From Paludibacteraceae bacterium (GTDB lineage: Bacteria; Bacteroidota; Bacteroidia; Bacteroidales; Paludibacteraceae), in the NCBI GenBank assembly GCA_017550335.1, contig JAFZPM010000030.1:1-64000 (forward strand): DNA of 64,000 nt. Direction: 5' to 3'. Under the pieces are notes generated by a model that saw only the letters and a list, made by a program, of their open reading frames with translations, searched no databases and was not told the origin of the DNA. Below, piece after piece: positions 18,606 to 27,545 of the stretch (the first letter of the stretch is position 1; every line of letters starts with the position of its first letter). Made by a program: the position numbers and the translations under genes.

Positions 18606-18806
18606 CATAAAATTATCAAAAAGGTGCATATGGAAGGGGAGGAAAATGGATTTGGAGGAAAATTCCGGCTTTCATCGCGCTGACGTCAATTGACTCCCAT
18701 GCGCCATCGTCCCTTAACTTTTAACGCTCAACTCACAACCCAGTCCCTCCCCATGATTTTCACAAACATTAACGATAAAAAAAGAAAAAGTTCCTTGAAA
18801 AGATAT

Positions 18807-18953
18807 TATCTTTGCCAGATATACGGGCGGTTATACGCCTAAACAAAATTTGTGGTCATTGCGAAGAGGTGACTCTGGCAATGTAAGTATATGATTGATT
18901 GGAACATACAACAGTGTAAGATAGAGAAACATTAATTAATTTAATAACATAAG
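18807..18953 (+). promoter_or_regulatory. Promoter and structured leader of the first LRR lipoprotein
   Basis: TATCTTTG (807-814) fits the -7 consensus. The ~135-nt leader contains GGCG/CGCC around 18829-18840 and a nested hairpin CATTGC-AGAG-GTGA-CTCT-GCAATG near 18858-18883. These may affect mRNA stability or expression. No known riboswitch is recognised. Confidence 0.4.
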
Positions 18954-20138
18954 ATGGAAAGAAGTATTTTATTCAAAACGATGGTGGTAGCCACATTGGC
19001 GTTACCGACCATGATGGGTTCATGTAAGAAAGACGAAAAGGCGGATGCGCCAGCCAAGCCAGCCGTGAAGGTAGAGAGCTTGACATTGAACATTCACGAC
19101 ACGACTATTTTCGCGGGCGACAACTTCATGCTTACCGCTACGGTATTGCCAGCCAACGCAGTGCAGGACGTGGAATGGAGCAGCCTAGACGACACCATCG
19201 CCTCTGTCCTCTCCACGGGCAAGGTATACAGTGACCAGAATGCGGGCTCGACCTACATCTTCGCCACCTCAAAAGATGGCATCCACAAGGACTCTTGTAA
19301 GGTGACCGTCATCAAGAATATCGATTTCAAGGACGCTAAATTGTTGAACGTTTTGAAAAACAACACTAGCATCAACACGGACGGTGACGACGGCATCTCC
19401 CGCAAAGAGGCTGAATTGGTGAAATCATTGAAGATCGCCGACAAGGGCATCACCTCGTTCGACGAAATATATTATTTCTACAATGTGGAAGAACTTTTCT
19501 GCGACGACAACAATCTCACCAAACTTGATTTATCAAAATTGAAAAACCTCAAAAAATTATATTGTTCAAACAACCAACTTGCCAAGCTCGATATTTCTCA
19601 AAACACAGCGTTGACCACGCTTATTTGCAACAAAAATAGTATCGACACATTGGATATCAGGGGGAACAATAACCTCACGGATCTTTTCTGTGGAAATCAA
19701 GCAAACGGCAACTTGAAATTGGAGCTCACCATTGACCAATTCAACTCCGTATGGAAAGAAAACGGAACTGACTCAGACAACCAAAATGTTGATATGGTGA
19801 TGAACTTCTTTGAAGGCGCAACGATTAAATCCAGCAAATTAGACAAGGAGCTGAAGGATGGGGATTCAACATCATTTAAAGCATCTAAAGGAGAATTCAC
19901 ATTCCGTCTCTTCGACAGCGAAAATAATGAGTTGTCCTTCTACGACCCAAGTGTTTTGAGACAAATCGTTTGGACCAGCTCCAACGAGAGCGTGGCTACC
20001 ATCTCAGCAGAATACGAGGACGCAGAAAATGCGAACACTGCGATAATGACCGTAACGGCTGTCGCTGCTGGTAACACCGTCATCAAGGGTACCGTAAACG
20101 ACGAGTACACGATTTCCTTCAACTTGGAAGTGAAATAA
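18954..20138 (+). CDS. LRR/Ig-like surface lipoprotein (first of a tandem pair)
   Basis: 394 residues. A lipoprotein signal ends MMGS-Cys24. A Big_2-like Ig domain (about 38-120, with WSSLDDTIASV) follows, then an EF-hand/dockerin-like acidic loop NTDGDDGISRKEAE (about 141-155). Short leucine-rich repeats of the form LxxLxCxxNxLxxLDISxN run over about 160-250. A second Big_2-like domain (WTSSNESVATIS...) closes the protein. A surface or periplasmic binding role is likely; the ligand is unknown. The downstream gene is a clear paralogue with the same architecture. It is followed by its own terminator. Confidence 0.8.
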   Translation: MERSILFKTMVVATLALPTMMGSCKKDEKADAPAKPAVKVESLTLNIHDTTIFAGDNFMLTATVLPANAVQDVEWSSLDDTIASVLSTGKVYSDQNAGSTYIFATSKDGIHKDSCKVTVIKNIDFKDAKLLNVLKNNTSINTDGDDGISRKEAELVKSLKIADKGITSFDEIYYFYNVEELFCDDNNLTKLDLSKLKNLKKLYCSNNQLAKLDISQNTALTTLICNKNSIDTLDIRGNNNLTDLFCGNQANGNLKLELTIDQFNSVWKENGTDSDNQNVDMVMNFFEGATIKSSKLDKELKDGDSTSFKASKGEFTFRLFDSENNELSFYDPSVLRQIVWTSSNESVATISAEYEDAENANTAIMTVTAVAAGNTVIKGTVNDEYTISFNLEVK

Positions 20139-20156
20139 ATCATATCATTGATAATC

Positions 20157-20197
20157 AAAAATATCCCTCACTCACACAGATGAGGGATATTTTTTTT
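20157..20197 (+). terminator. Rho-independent terminator after the first LRR gene
   Basis: AATATCCCTCA pairs with TGAGGGATATT across a 10-nt loop and is followed by a run of T (20191-20197). Confidence 0.9.
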
Positions 20198-20215
20198 ACA
20201 CATTTCGACATGGTT

Positions 20216-20231
20216 TGGCATGGTTTTTGTA
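20216..20231 (+). promoter_or_regulatory. Sigma-54-like promoter of the second LRR gene
   Basis: TGGCATGGTTTTTGTA matches the -24/-12 consensus TGGCACG-N4-TTGCA at 9 of 11 fixed positions with exact GG-to-TG spacing. The predicted start is near 20243, giving a ~37-nt leader before the ATG at 20280. No TAnnTTTG box occurs in this 141-nt gap. The cognate sigma factor is not in the window. Confidence 0.45.
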
Positions 20232-20279
20232 GTAATATATTAATAATTAACATTCAAATAACAATTAATCAGTAAGAAA

Positions 20280-21455
20280 ATGAAAAGTACATTCTTGAAA
20301 GCCTTGTTTGCGCCAGCCTTGATTTTACCAGTGGTTTTCGTGGCATGCCATGATGAGGACAAGATAGAGGTGAGCGGAGTGAAACTAAACACAACGTACA
20401 ACACCATCAGTCTAGGAGATAACCTCACCCTAAAAGCCAACATATATCCGGAAAACGCTGACAACAAAAGCGTCAAATGGCAATGCGACGAGACTTACCT
20501 CCACAACAATGGTTCCGGCAACTTCCTCGGCATAAAAGCCGGAGTGACCACCATATACGTCATCACCAACGACGGCGGATTCAAAGACTCCTGCAAGGTC
20601 ATCATCACGGAACTCCCACTAGAGAATCCGACCAAGAACATCGACATCAAAGACGAAAAACTGAGGGAACTACTGGTCAACGACAGATCCATCAACACCG
20701 ATGGCGACGAGGGAATATCCCGTGCGGAAGCGACACTCGTAAAATCACTGGATATATCCGGACAAGGCATCTCCTCCTTCGATGAACTCAATAACTTCAT
20801 CTTCCTAGAGGAACTGAACTGCAGCAACAACTCCATCACCTCCCTCGATTTATCCAAACTAAAAAATCTCAGGGTGTTACGTTGCTCAAACACTCAGCTC
20901 ACCCAACTCGACATTTCCCAAAACACGGAGTTGAGCACTCTCGTCTGCAATAAAAACAGCATCGACACGCTGGATATCAGGAACAACAAAAAACTCGAGG
21001 ATCTCTTCTGTGGAAGCCAAACAAACACATTGAACCTGGAACTCACTGTCAACCAATTCAACACAGTATGGGAAAAGAACGGAAGCGATGCGGACAAAAA
21101 CAACGTGAAGATTTTAATGAACATCTTCGAGAACGCCAGCATCAAAACCGACATCCTCTCAGCCCCGCTGAAAAACGGAGGGTCAATGACAGTCAACCCG
21201 ACCAATACCCACTTCAACTTCAGCATCCTCGACAATGAGGGGAAGGAACTGTCCTTCTTCGACAAAACCATTCTCCAAAAAATCGTTTGGACCAGCTCCG
21301 ACGAGAGGGTGATCGCAATCCACACGCAAGAAGAACAGGAGGGTAACATGAACTCCTTATCGCTCAGCGCATGGATCAAAGCATACGGTACAGCCATCAT
21401 CAAAGGCACCTTCAACGACGAATATTCCATCTCATTCACTGTCAATGTGGAATAG
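20280..21455 (+). CDS. LRR/Ig-like surface lipoprotein (second of a tandem pair)
   Basis: 391 residues, paralogue of the preceding gene. Lipoprotein signal ending VVFVA-Cys22; Big_2-like domain; acidic loop NTDGDEGISRAEA; leucine-rich repeats with the shared phrases LDISQNTELSTLVCNKN and SIDTLDIR; C-terminal Big_2-like domain (WTSSDERVIAI). Similarity over the full length shows tandem duplication, with the LRR core best conserved. The upstream region is unlike the first copy and carries a sigma-54-like site, so the pair may be expressed under different conditions. Confidence 0.8.
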   Translation: MKSTFLKALFAPALILPVVFVACHDEDKIEVSGVKLNTTYNTISLGDNLTLKANIYPENADNKSVKWQCDETYLHNNGSGNFLGIKAGVTTIYVITNDGGFKDSCKVIITELPLENPTKNIDIKDEKLRELLVNDRSINTDGDEGISRAEATLVKSLDISGQGISSFDELNNFIFLEELNCSNNSITSLDLSKLKNLRVLRCSNTQLTQLDISQNTELSTLVCNKNSIDTLDIRNNKKLEDLFCGSQTNTLNLELTVNQFNTVWEKNGSDADKNNVKILMNIFENASIKTDILSAPLKNGGSMTVNPTNTHFNFSILDNEGKELSFFDKTILQKIVWTSSDERVIAIHTQEEQEGNMNSLSLSAWIKAYGTAIIKGTFNDEYSISFTVNVE

Positions 21456-21475
21456 ACGTGCTTCGCAAGCAACAG

Positions 21476-21509
21476 AAATCCCCCTCTCCATACGAAGAGG
21501 GGGATTTTT
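21476..21509 (+). terminator. Rho-independent terminator after the second LRR gene
   Basis: AAATCCCCCTCT (476-487) pairs perfectly with AGAGGGGGATTT (496-507), followed by T residues. The adjacent 21540-21578 has two direct copies of an AT-rich ATTCATAATTCTTA-like unit without obvious function. Confidence 0.9.
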
Positions 21510-21579
21510 CATATAACCCGCAATTGAATCCGTCGAGCTGACGTTTCAAAATTCATAATTCTTAATTCATAATTCTTAA

Positions 21580-22368
21580 TTAACTCCACCCTTCCGTGTC
21601 CGCATCTTCCGGTGCGAAATAGCCATCGATGCCGTAGTCGATACCCGCCTTATGGGCTTGGCTCAGCTGGTATTTCCGCTTGATGCGGTAGGTTCGACCG
21701 TCCTTCACGAAGTAAGCGCCGGTCTGGTGAAACCGGAAAGCCACCCGCTTCTCCACGCACTGACGTCTCAGGTCGAGCACCCAATCATAGTGACACGGAC
21801 GGGCATTCACACCCGATTCGCCCCCCACCGAGACCTCCTCGATCGACGGGTTCAGGTAGGGAGATAAATCAATCCGCTCCAGCAAAGGCGCCGCCGTGAT
21901 GATCCTATGCTTGATGGGGGCAGCGAGGAAGATGGGCAGACGGTAGTCCGCCATCGCCTGGTTCTCTACCGTGCAACCGATCAGCACATTATCGTAGCCG
22001 TCGCCCCAGTCGTCGGGAATGCACTCCGCAAAGCGGTCTATGCGTTTGGTGAAGAAATAGAACATGCAGTCGCTCCTCTCACGCATCATGCGCCAACAGT
22101 CTGGCCGCCATTCGTCAGCGTCCTTCAGGAAGAAGTCGGAGGTGAAACAGGTGAAGACCACCTTGCCCGGCGACAGTTTGTACGATTTGTCACGCTTACG
22201 CTTGACGGGGAAGTCGAACGCAGCCGTTTTCCGTGCGATATTGCTTCCTATCTCGCTCCCGTACATCTCGTCCTGCCGATAGACGTAGCAGAACTTACAG
22301 CCCGCACTGAGCTTCGTACAGCCGTGCCACGGGTTCCAGTCGGCATATGTGCTCCACGATTCAGACAC
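21580..22368 (-). CDS. DUF5131 (phage Gp37/Gp68-like) protein
   Basis: 262 residues of the DUF5131 family, first known from phage Gp37/Gp68, which carries a radical-SAM-like Cys cluster. The N-terminus WNPWHGCTKLSAGCKFCYV shows the C-x6-C-x2-C arrangement. Downstream ITAAPLLERIDL and VGGESG are also family features. Function is unknown. Its start overlaps the end of pnp by 8 nt, so it is translated with pnp at the end of the envelope run. Confidence 0.85.
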   Translation of the reverse strand: MSESWSTYADWNPWHGCTKLSAGCKFCYVYRQDEMYGSEIGSNIARKTAAFDFPVKRKRDKSYKLSPGKVVFTCFTSDFFLKDADEWRPDCWRMMRERSDCMFYFFTKRIDRFAECIPDDWGDGYDNVLIGCTVENQAMADYRLPIFLAAPIKHRIITAAPLLERIDLSPYLNPSIEEVSVGGESGVNARPCHYDWVLDLRRQCVEKRVAFRFHQTGAYFVKDGRTYRIKRKYQLSQAHKAGIDYGIDGYFAPEDADTEGWS

Positions 22369-23182
22369 ACTCCTTCACCATCTCGGTAAAAATGATGGCG
22401 AGGTTTTCCTGCGCCAGCAACGTGTTCCGTTGCACCTCCTCGTGCGTCACATTGCTCAGGTTCGCGTCGACACCCACATTGGAGATCACGGAAACGCCAA
22501 AGACGGACATGCCCGCATGGTTCGCCACGATGACCTCAGGGACGGTGGACATGCCACAGGAATCGCCCCCTATGATCCTGAAGTAGCGGTACTCGGCCAA
22601 GGTCTCGAATGTAGGTCCCTGCGTGCCCACATAGACACCGAACTTCAATGGGATGCCGAACTTCTTGCCAACCTTCTCCGCCTTTGCGAGCAACGCCTTG
22701 TCATACGCATTGCTCATGTCAGGGAAACGGGTGCCCAGCTCCTCGATGTTCGGTCCGTGCAACGGATGCTCCGGGAAGAGGTTGATGTGATCCTTGATGA
22801 TCATGATGTCGCCCGGCACGTATTCGGGATTCAACCCACCGGCGGCGTTGGAGACCATCAACGTCTTGATGCCGAACTCCTTCATCACACGCACAGGGAA
22901 AGTGATTTCCTGCATGGTGTAGCCCTCGTAGTAATGAAGCCGTCCCTGCATAGCCATCACGGGCACACCCGCCACATAGCCGAAAATCAGTTTGCCGGAA
23001 TGGCCCTGCACCGTACTCGTCTTAAAACCGGGGATATCGGAATAAGGGATCGTGTCCGTCACGACAATGCGCTCCGCGAAACTACCCAAACCCGTGCCCA
23101 ACACAATCGCTACCGTGGGACGCAAAGCGGTCCGCTTCCTCAAATAATCACCTGAGGCTTTTATCTCTTTCAACAAATCCAT
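22361..23182 (-). CDS. Purine-nucleoside phosphorylase
   Basis: 273 residues of trimeric PNP type. It phosphorolyses purine nucleosides to base and ribose-1-phosphate. Family segments: VAIVLGTGLGSFA near the N-terminus, phosphate/base-site residues in QGRLHYYEG, and SNAAGGLNPEY. I chose the ATG giving MDLLKEIK at 23182; the frame extends eight residues upstream but the conserved start is here. It lies 24 nt after lpxK and overlaps the DUF5131 gene by 8 nt. Salvage metabolism is its role; the envelope neighbours are probably incidental. Confidence 0.93.
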   Translation of the reverse strand: MDLLKEIKASGDYLRKRTALRPTVAIVLGTGLGSFAERIVVTDTIPYSDIPGFKTSTVQGHSGKLIFGYVAGVPVMAMQGRLHYYEGYTMQEITFPVRVMKEFGIKTLMVSNAAGGLNPEYVPGDIMIIKDHINLFPEHPLHGPNIEELGTRFPDMSNAYDKALLAKAEKVGKKFGIPLKFGVYVGTQGPTFETLAEYRYFRIIGGDSCGMSTVPEVIVANHAGMSVFGVSVISNVGVDANLSNVTHEEVQRNTLLAQENLAIIFTEMVKECV

Positions 23183-23206
23183 ATCATTCAAAAATAAAAT
23201 AAACAA

Positions 23207-24301
23207 TCAATTTTTCTTATGCAGCAAATCCATAAAGCTCTCCGCAAAAAGCGCGTCGTCCCCCCGCATGAAGTCGATGGAGAGCGGGAGGTAGTAGATC
23301 TTAGACTTCAGCGCATTCGGGAAATCAGGGTGGTCCATCAGGCGCACCGCATCCTTCTCCGTCGTGATGATATACCGTTTCTGGGACTCCAACGAATCGA
23401 ACTGCTTCTCTATCTTCTTCAGGTCGGACGCGGAGAACGCATGGTGGTCGCCGAACGAGCAGGCGGATACCTCGGAGACGTTGCTCTTCAGATACTCCAC
23501 GAAAGGCGTCGGGGAGGCGATGCCCGTAAGAGCCAGGACACCACCATCGGAAAGATCGGCGAGCGTCACGTTTTTCTTCGATTTGCCGGACTTTGAGGAG
23601 GGGAACAACGGTTGGAGTTCACCATAAGCCAATCGCGTGAAACAGAGCGTCTGATACGGGTATGGATTGAGGTGCTTGCGGAAAAGCCGCATATCCATCG
23701 GAGTGATGGAGTCAGGGCACTTGGTCACCACAATGATATCCGCACGTTTCATGGAACGTTTCGGCTCCCGCATCATGCCGACGGGGAGAAGATGGTCCTC
23801 CGCAATGTTGCGGTTATAATCAACCAGCAGGATAGAGACCTTCGGATGCACGTAGCGATGCTGGAACGCATCATCCAAGAGAATCAGTTCCGGAGATTCC
23901 CCCTCCATCTTCATGAGCGATTTGATGCCCCGCCTACGATCCGCGTCGACGGCGACCGTCACATCCGGGAACTTCCGTTTTATCTGGAAAGGCTCATCGC
24001 CTATCGTATCGGGCGTATCCTTCTCCTTGGCGATCCTGAACCCCGAGGTGCTACGTTTATATCCACGACTGAGGACACCCAAGCGGTACTGCTCTTTCAG
24101 CCGACGGATAAGGTACTCCGTGAAAGGAGTCTTCCCCGTGCCGCCCACCGTGATATTTCCAACGGAGACAATCGGCAGATCGAACTTCTCGGAAGTGAGG
24201 ATACCACGGTCGAAAAGCCAATTACGCACACACACGCATAGCCCGTAGACCATCGAGAATGGCCACAATAGGATTTTCAGTATGAGTGGTTTGTTTTTCA
24301 T
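23207..24301 (-). CDS. lpxK: Tetraacyldisaccharide 4'-kinase
   Basis: 364 residues. LpxK phosphorylates the 4' position of the lipid A disaccharide precursor at the inner membrane. An N-terminal hydrophobic segment (about 8-28) anchors it. The P-loop GNITVGGTGKTPF (about 48-60) and the following LSRGYKR and GDEPFQI are typical. The DADRRRGI and LLDDAFQHRYV segments hold catalytic acidic residues. It sits 53 nt after sppA within the minus-strand envelope run, consistent with co-expression with phospholipid synthesis. Confidence 0.95.
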   Translation of the reverse strand: MKNKPLILKILLWPFSMVYGLCVCVRNWLFDRGILTSEKFDLPIVSVGNITVGGTGKTPFTEYLIRRLKEQYRLGVLSRGYKRSTSGFRIAKEKDTPDTIGDEPFQIKRKFPDVTVAVDADRRRGIKSLMKMEGESPELILLDDAFQHRYVHPKVSILLVDYNRNIAEDHLLPVGMMREPKRSMKRADIIVVTKCPDSITPMDMRLFRKHLNPYPYQTLCFTRLAYGELQPLFPSSKSGKSKKNVTLADLSDGGVLALTGIASPTPFVEYLKSNVSEVSACSFGDHHAFSASDLKKIEKQFDSLESQKRYIITTEKDAVRLMDHPDFPNALKSKIYYLPLSIDFMRGDDALFAESFMDLLHKKN

Positions 24302-24354
24302 TGTGTACGTAATTTAAGGAGAAAAAGCCCTTCCGCACACAAATGGATTGGAAG

Positions 24355-26091
24355 CTATCTCAACTCAATGGTATATGGCATAATCGCTTGGAACCTTTCC
24401 AAGTTCCGTATTTTTTCAAAAATATATCTTTCTTTCGAAAAAACCTCGTTTTCTTTCAATTTTTCATAGCCAATAGAAGGTATTTCTTGCAATTTCTGGA
24501 AAAAATCTTTCTTTTCAGGGTATTCGACAACGGAATAGTCGGTCAACTTAGCCATTGCGGCAGCCGAATCGATGGCGCAGTGTAACCCGCCAGCATAGTC
24601 AACCAAACCAATTTTCAAGGCATCGACACCAGACCATACACGACCTTCGGCGTACTCTTTCACCTGTTCCACCTCCATGCCGCGGCCCTCGGCGCAACGT
24701 TGCAGGAACGTATCATAGAAATCATCGACGGAACGTTGCATGGCAGTCCGCTCGGCGGTAGTCAACGGACGGAAGATATTCTCCATGACATCCGCGTTCT
24801 TGTTGGTTTTAACAGTCTCATAGTGCACACCGATCTTGTTCGACAACTCCTGTGCGTTAGGCAAGAGGGCGATCACGCCGATGGAACCTGTGATAGTATT
24901 CTTATCCGAGAATATGCGCGATGCGTTGGAGGAGATGTAATAGCCTCCCGAAGCCGCATAATCACCCATGCTGGCGATGATAGGCTTGCTCTTCTTCGCC
25001 TCCATTATGGCATGGCAAATCTGGTCCGAACCATAAGCGCTGCCTCCAGGCGAATTAACGCGCAACACGATCGCCTTCACCGTGCTATCCTTCTTCAGTT
25101 TCTGCAACTGCTTCACCGTTTCGGAAGAACTGATACCATCGGTGTCACCATTGTCGATCTCTCCGCTTAGATACAAGACAGCCACCTTATCCGAAGTCAT
25201 TTCTTCCATCTTATTCGTCACAAGATCCGCCACATAGTCTTTGACCGAAACGGTAGGCAAATCCTCGGTCGAGTCAACGCCCATCTTTGTGCGGATGAGC
25301 GACTCGAACTGATCGTTGAAGAGGAGACCGTCGACGAATCCCTGCTCCAACACGAAAGAGGAGGAACGCAAAGGAATCATGCTATCCGCCAAGGCTAACA
25401 ACCTATCCTTCTCGATCGACCGGCTGATGGAAATAGAGTCCACGATACTGTTCCAAATAGAGGACAGCAATTCGTCCATTTGCTCACGGTTCTCGCTGCT
25501 CATCGAATCGTTGACATACGATTCAGCGTATGATTTGTAGGAGCCCGCCTTCACGACCTGCATCTCCACACCGATCTTCGTCAAGAAATCCTTGCAAAAG
25601 AGGGAAGAGGAGGATATGCCCGTGAAATCGAGTGATCCGCGAGGGTTCATGTAAAGGGAATCCGCCACGGACGCCACGTAGTAGGCGCCTTGCGTATACA
25701 AGCCAGAGTAGGCGTAAATGAATTTGCCACTGGATTTGAAGTCGACGAGTGCGTCGCGGATCTCCTCCAAGGTGGCGTACCCGGTTTGCAACACATTAGT
25801 CTTTAGGTATATGCCCTTGATTCGGTCGTCTTTCTTCGCCTCCTGGATCGCATAGCGGATATCACTCAGACCCGTTTGACCCGCTTGGGAAGGAAACAGG
25901 TTAACGTAGACATCATCATCATCCCTGTCTACGATCTCGCCATCAAGGGAAACAAGCAAAACAGAGGAGTCTTTAATTTCAGAGGAAGAGTCGGAGCACA
26001 CAGCTATCACGACAACAACCATGAACAGAAGGAAAAATGCCAGTATAACGCCCAGGCATGAGGCAAAGATAGTTTTTATGAATTTCTTCAT
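24355..26091 (-). CDS. sppA: Signal peptide peptidase SppA, 67K type
   Basis: 578 residues, double-length SppA. An N-terminal membrane segment (about 8-32) precedes two homologous S49 domains. By alignment with E. coli SppA, the general-base Lys is Lys186 in KAGSYKSYAE and the nucleophile is Ser381 in GDYAASGGYYIS; VNSPGGSAYGSDQI forms the oxyanion region. It cuts remnant signal peptides in the membrane. Its ATG overlaps the stop of pssA (ATGA), showing tight coupling to phospholipid genes. Confidence 0.93.
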   Translation of the reverse strand: MKKFIKTIFASCLGVILAFFLLFMVVVVIAVCSDSSSEIKDSSVLLVSLDGEIVDRDDDDVYVNLFPSQAGQTGLSDIRYAIQEAKKDDRIKGIYLKTNVLQTGYATLEEIRDALVDFKSSGKFIYAYSGLYTQGAYYVASVADSLYMNPRGSLDFTGISSSSLFCKDFLTKIGVEMQVVKAGSYKSYAESYVNDSMSSENREQMDELLSSIWNSIVDSISISRSIEKDRLLALADSMIPLRSSSFVLEQGFVDGLLFNDQFESLIRTKMGVDSTEDLPTVSVKDYVADLVTNKMEEMTSDKVAVLYLSGEIDNGDTDGISSSETVKQLQKLKKDSTVKAIVLRVNSPGGSAYGSDQICHAIMEAKKSKPIIASMGDYAASGGYYISSNASRIFSDKNTITGSIGVIALLPNAQELSNKIGVHYETVKTNKNADVMENIFRPLTTAERTAMQRSVDDFYDTFLQRCAEGRGMEVEQVKEYAEGRVWSGVDALKIGLVDYAGGLHCAIDSAAAMAKLTDYSVVEYPEKKDFFQKLQEIPSIGYEKLKENEVFSKERYIFEKIRNLERFQAIMPYTIELR

Positions 26092-26807
26092 TTTTTAACG
26101 AAAGCCGTATAGATAGACATCAATATAAACAGAATGATAATCAAAGGGATTGCAGCCATTTGGAAAATAGCGGCCAACACGACAGACGAAATAATCAAGA
26201 TGAAACGGATCTTGTTGTCCGCCCACTTCAGGTTCTTGAACTTCAAAGAGAACATCGGAAGCTCGCATACCAACAAGTAAGAGAACAAGAAGACCAAACA
26301 AATAATCACAACAGGAGAGGAGACGATGTCGTAAATGACCTCCATGTTGAACCAACCCGGAACGGGAGCGATCGGATCCGAAAGGGCCGCAAGCGAAGAC
26401 ATGAACATAGCATTCGCCGGCGTAGGGAGCCCAATGAACGAGGAGGTCTGACGCTCGTCGACATTGAACTTAGCCAACCTCAGGCCCGAGAAAATAGCCA
26501 ATAAGAAAGCCAGATATGGCAGATAAGAGGCATCCCCCATGATACTACGGAGCAGGTTATAAATGATAGCAGCCGGAGCCAAGCCGAAACTGACGGCATC
26601 GGACAGAGAGTCCAACTCCTTTCCAATATCGGATTTCACATTCAGAAGGCGAGCGACCATGCCATCGAAGAAATCAAACACAGCAGCCAACAGGATATAA
26701 ATCGCCGACCAAATAAAATTACCTTGGAACGCCATCACCACCGCAATGCACCCACAGGCCATATTCATGCATGTGATGGTATTGGGAATATGCTTCTTTA
26801 TACTCAT
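26088..26807 (-). CDS. pssA: CDP-diacylglycerol-serine O-phosphatidyltransferase
   Basis: 239 residues with several hydrophobic segments. The CDP-alcohol phosphotransferase motif is DGMVARLLN...GKELDSLSD, holding the DGxxAR...GxxxDxxxD residues. It makes phosphatidylserine from CDP-diacylglycerol and serine. It overlaps psd by 4 nt upstream and sppA by 4 nt downstream. With psd and cdsA it forms the complete route from phosphatidic acid to phosphatidylethanolamine. Confidence 0.95.
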   Translation of the reverse strand: MSIKKHIPNTITCMNMACGCIAVVMAFQGNFIWSAIYILLAAVFDFFDGMVARLLNVKSDIGKELDSLSDAVSFGLAPAAIIYNLLRSIMGDASYLPYLAFLLAIFSGLRLAKFNVDERQTSSFIGLPTPANAMFMSSLAALSDPIAPVPGWFNMEVIYDIVSSPVVIICLVFLFSYLLVCELPMFSLKFKNLKWADNKIRFILIISSVVLAAIFQMAAIPLIIILFILMSIYTAFVKK

Positions 26808-27475
26808 TTCGTATTCAATTTCGCGATAACCGTTTGGTTACCAACAACTTTTTGCTTTAAGTTCACTAAAATCTCAGCGTCCTTCGGCAGGAATATGTCC
26901 ACACGCGAGCCGAATTTGATGAAACCCATCTGCTGATTGATATGGCACTCATCACCCACCTTCGCATAAGTGACGATCCTACGCGCCAAAGCGCCCGCCA
27001 CCTGACGGAAAAGGACCTTCGTCTCATTCACCGTCTCCACGACAACCGTGGAGCGCTCGTTCTCCGTGCTCGACTTAGGAAGATTAGCCTTCCAGAACAG
27101 GCCATCGTTATGAGTGTAGTACAAAATCTTACCATTCACAGGATACCAATTCGCATGGACATTGAAGACGCTCATGAAGATGGATACTTGGATGCGTTCA
27201 TCCTTCAGATATTCACCCTCCACAGTAGGCTCGATAACCACTACGGTTCCGTCTGCCGGCGCCATTACTAACCCTGTGCTGTCCCCCTCGTAAACCCTGT
27301 TCGGGTTACGGAAAAAATTCAAGAAAAAAAGAAACACCAAAAGGCTAAATATGCAGAACCCTACCACAAACGTCGGATAGGAAGCGTAGCAACACCAGCC
27401 AACCACGGCATCCACCACTAAAATGACGGCCAGCAACTTTGTTAATATTCCCTTTCCCTCTTTATGTATTCTCAT
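26804..27475 (-). CDS. psd: Phosphatidylserine decarboxylase proenzyme
   Basis: 223 residues, short archaeal/Bacteroidetes-type Psd. The self-cleavage motif is the GS of IKFGSRVDIF near residue 190, which yields the pyruvoyl group. Two N-terminal hydrophobic segments (about 12-50) anchor it. It decarboxylates phosphatidylserine to phosphatidylethanolamine. It overlaps pssA by 4 nt and has its own -7 box upstream. Confidence 0.94.
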   Translation of the reverse strand: MRIHKEGKGILTKLLAVILVVDAVVGWCCYASYPTFVVGFCIFSLLVFLFFLNFFRNPNRVYEGDSTGLVMAPADGTVVVIEPTVEGEYLKDERIQVSIFMSVFNVHANWYPVNGKILYYTHNDGLFWKANLPKSSTENERSTVVVETVNETKVLFRQVAGALARRIVTYAKVGDECHINQQMGFIKFGSRVDIFLPKDAEILVNLKQKVVGNQTVIAKLNTK

Positions 27476-27497
27476 TTTAAAAATCGTAATTGCAATG

Positions 27498-27505
27498 CAA
27501 AGTTA
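27498..27505 (-). promoter_or_regulatory. Internal promoter ahead of psd
   Basis: Minus-strand TAACTTTG fits TAnnTTTG, 23 nt upstream of the psd start, with a TTG about 17 nt further upstream. It lies in the 70-nt cdsA-psd gap, the largest in the phospholipid cluster. Confidence 0.5.
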
Positions 27506-27545
27506 ATATTTTTTGTTTATTCCAATCATTTTAACACAAATATGA

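Noticed and set aside
21540-21578. AT-rich direct repeats as a mobile-element end
   Set aside because: Only two short copies, with no inverted partner or transposase nearby.
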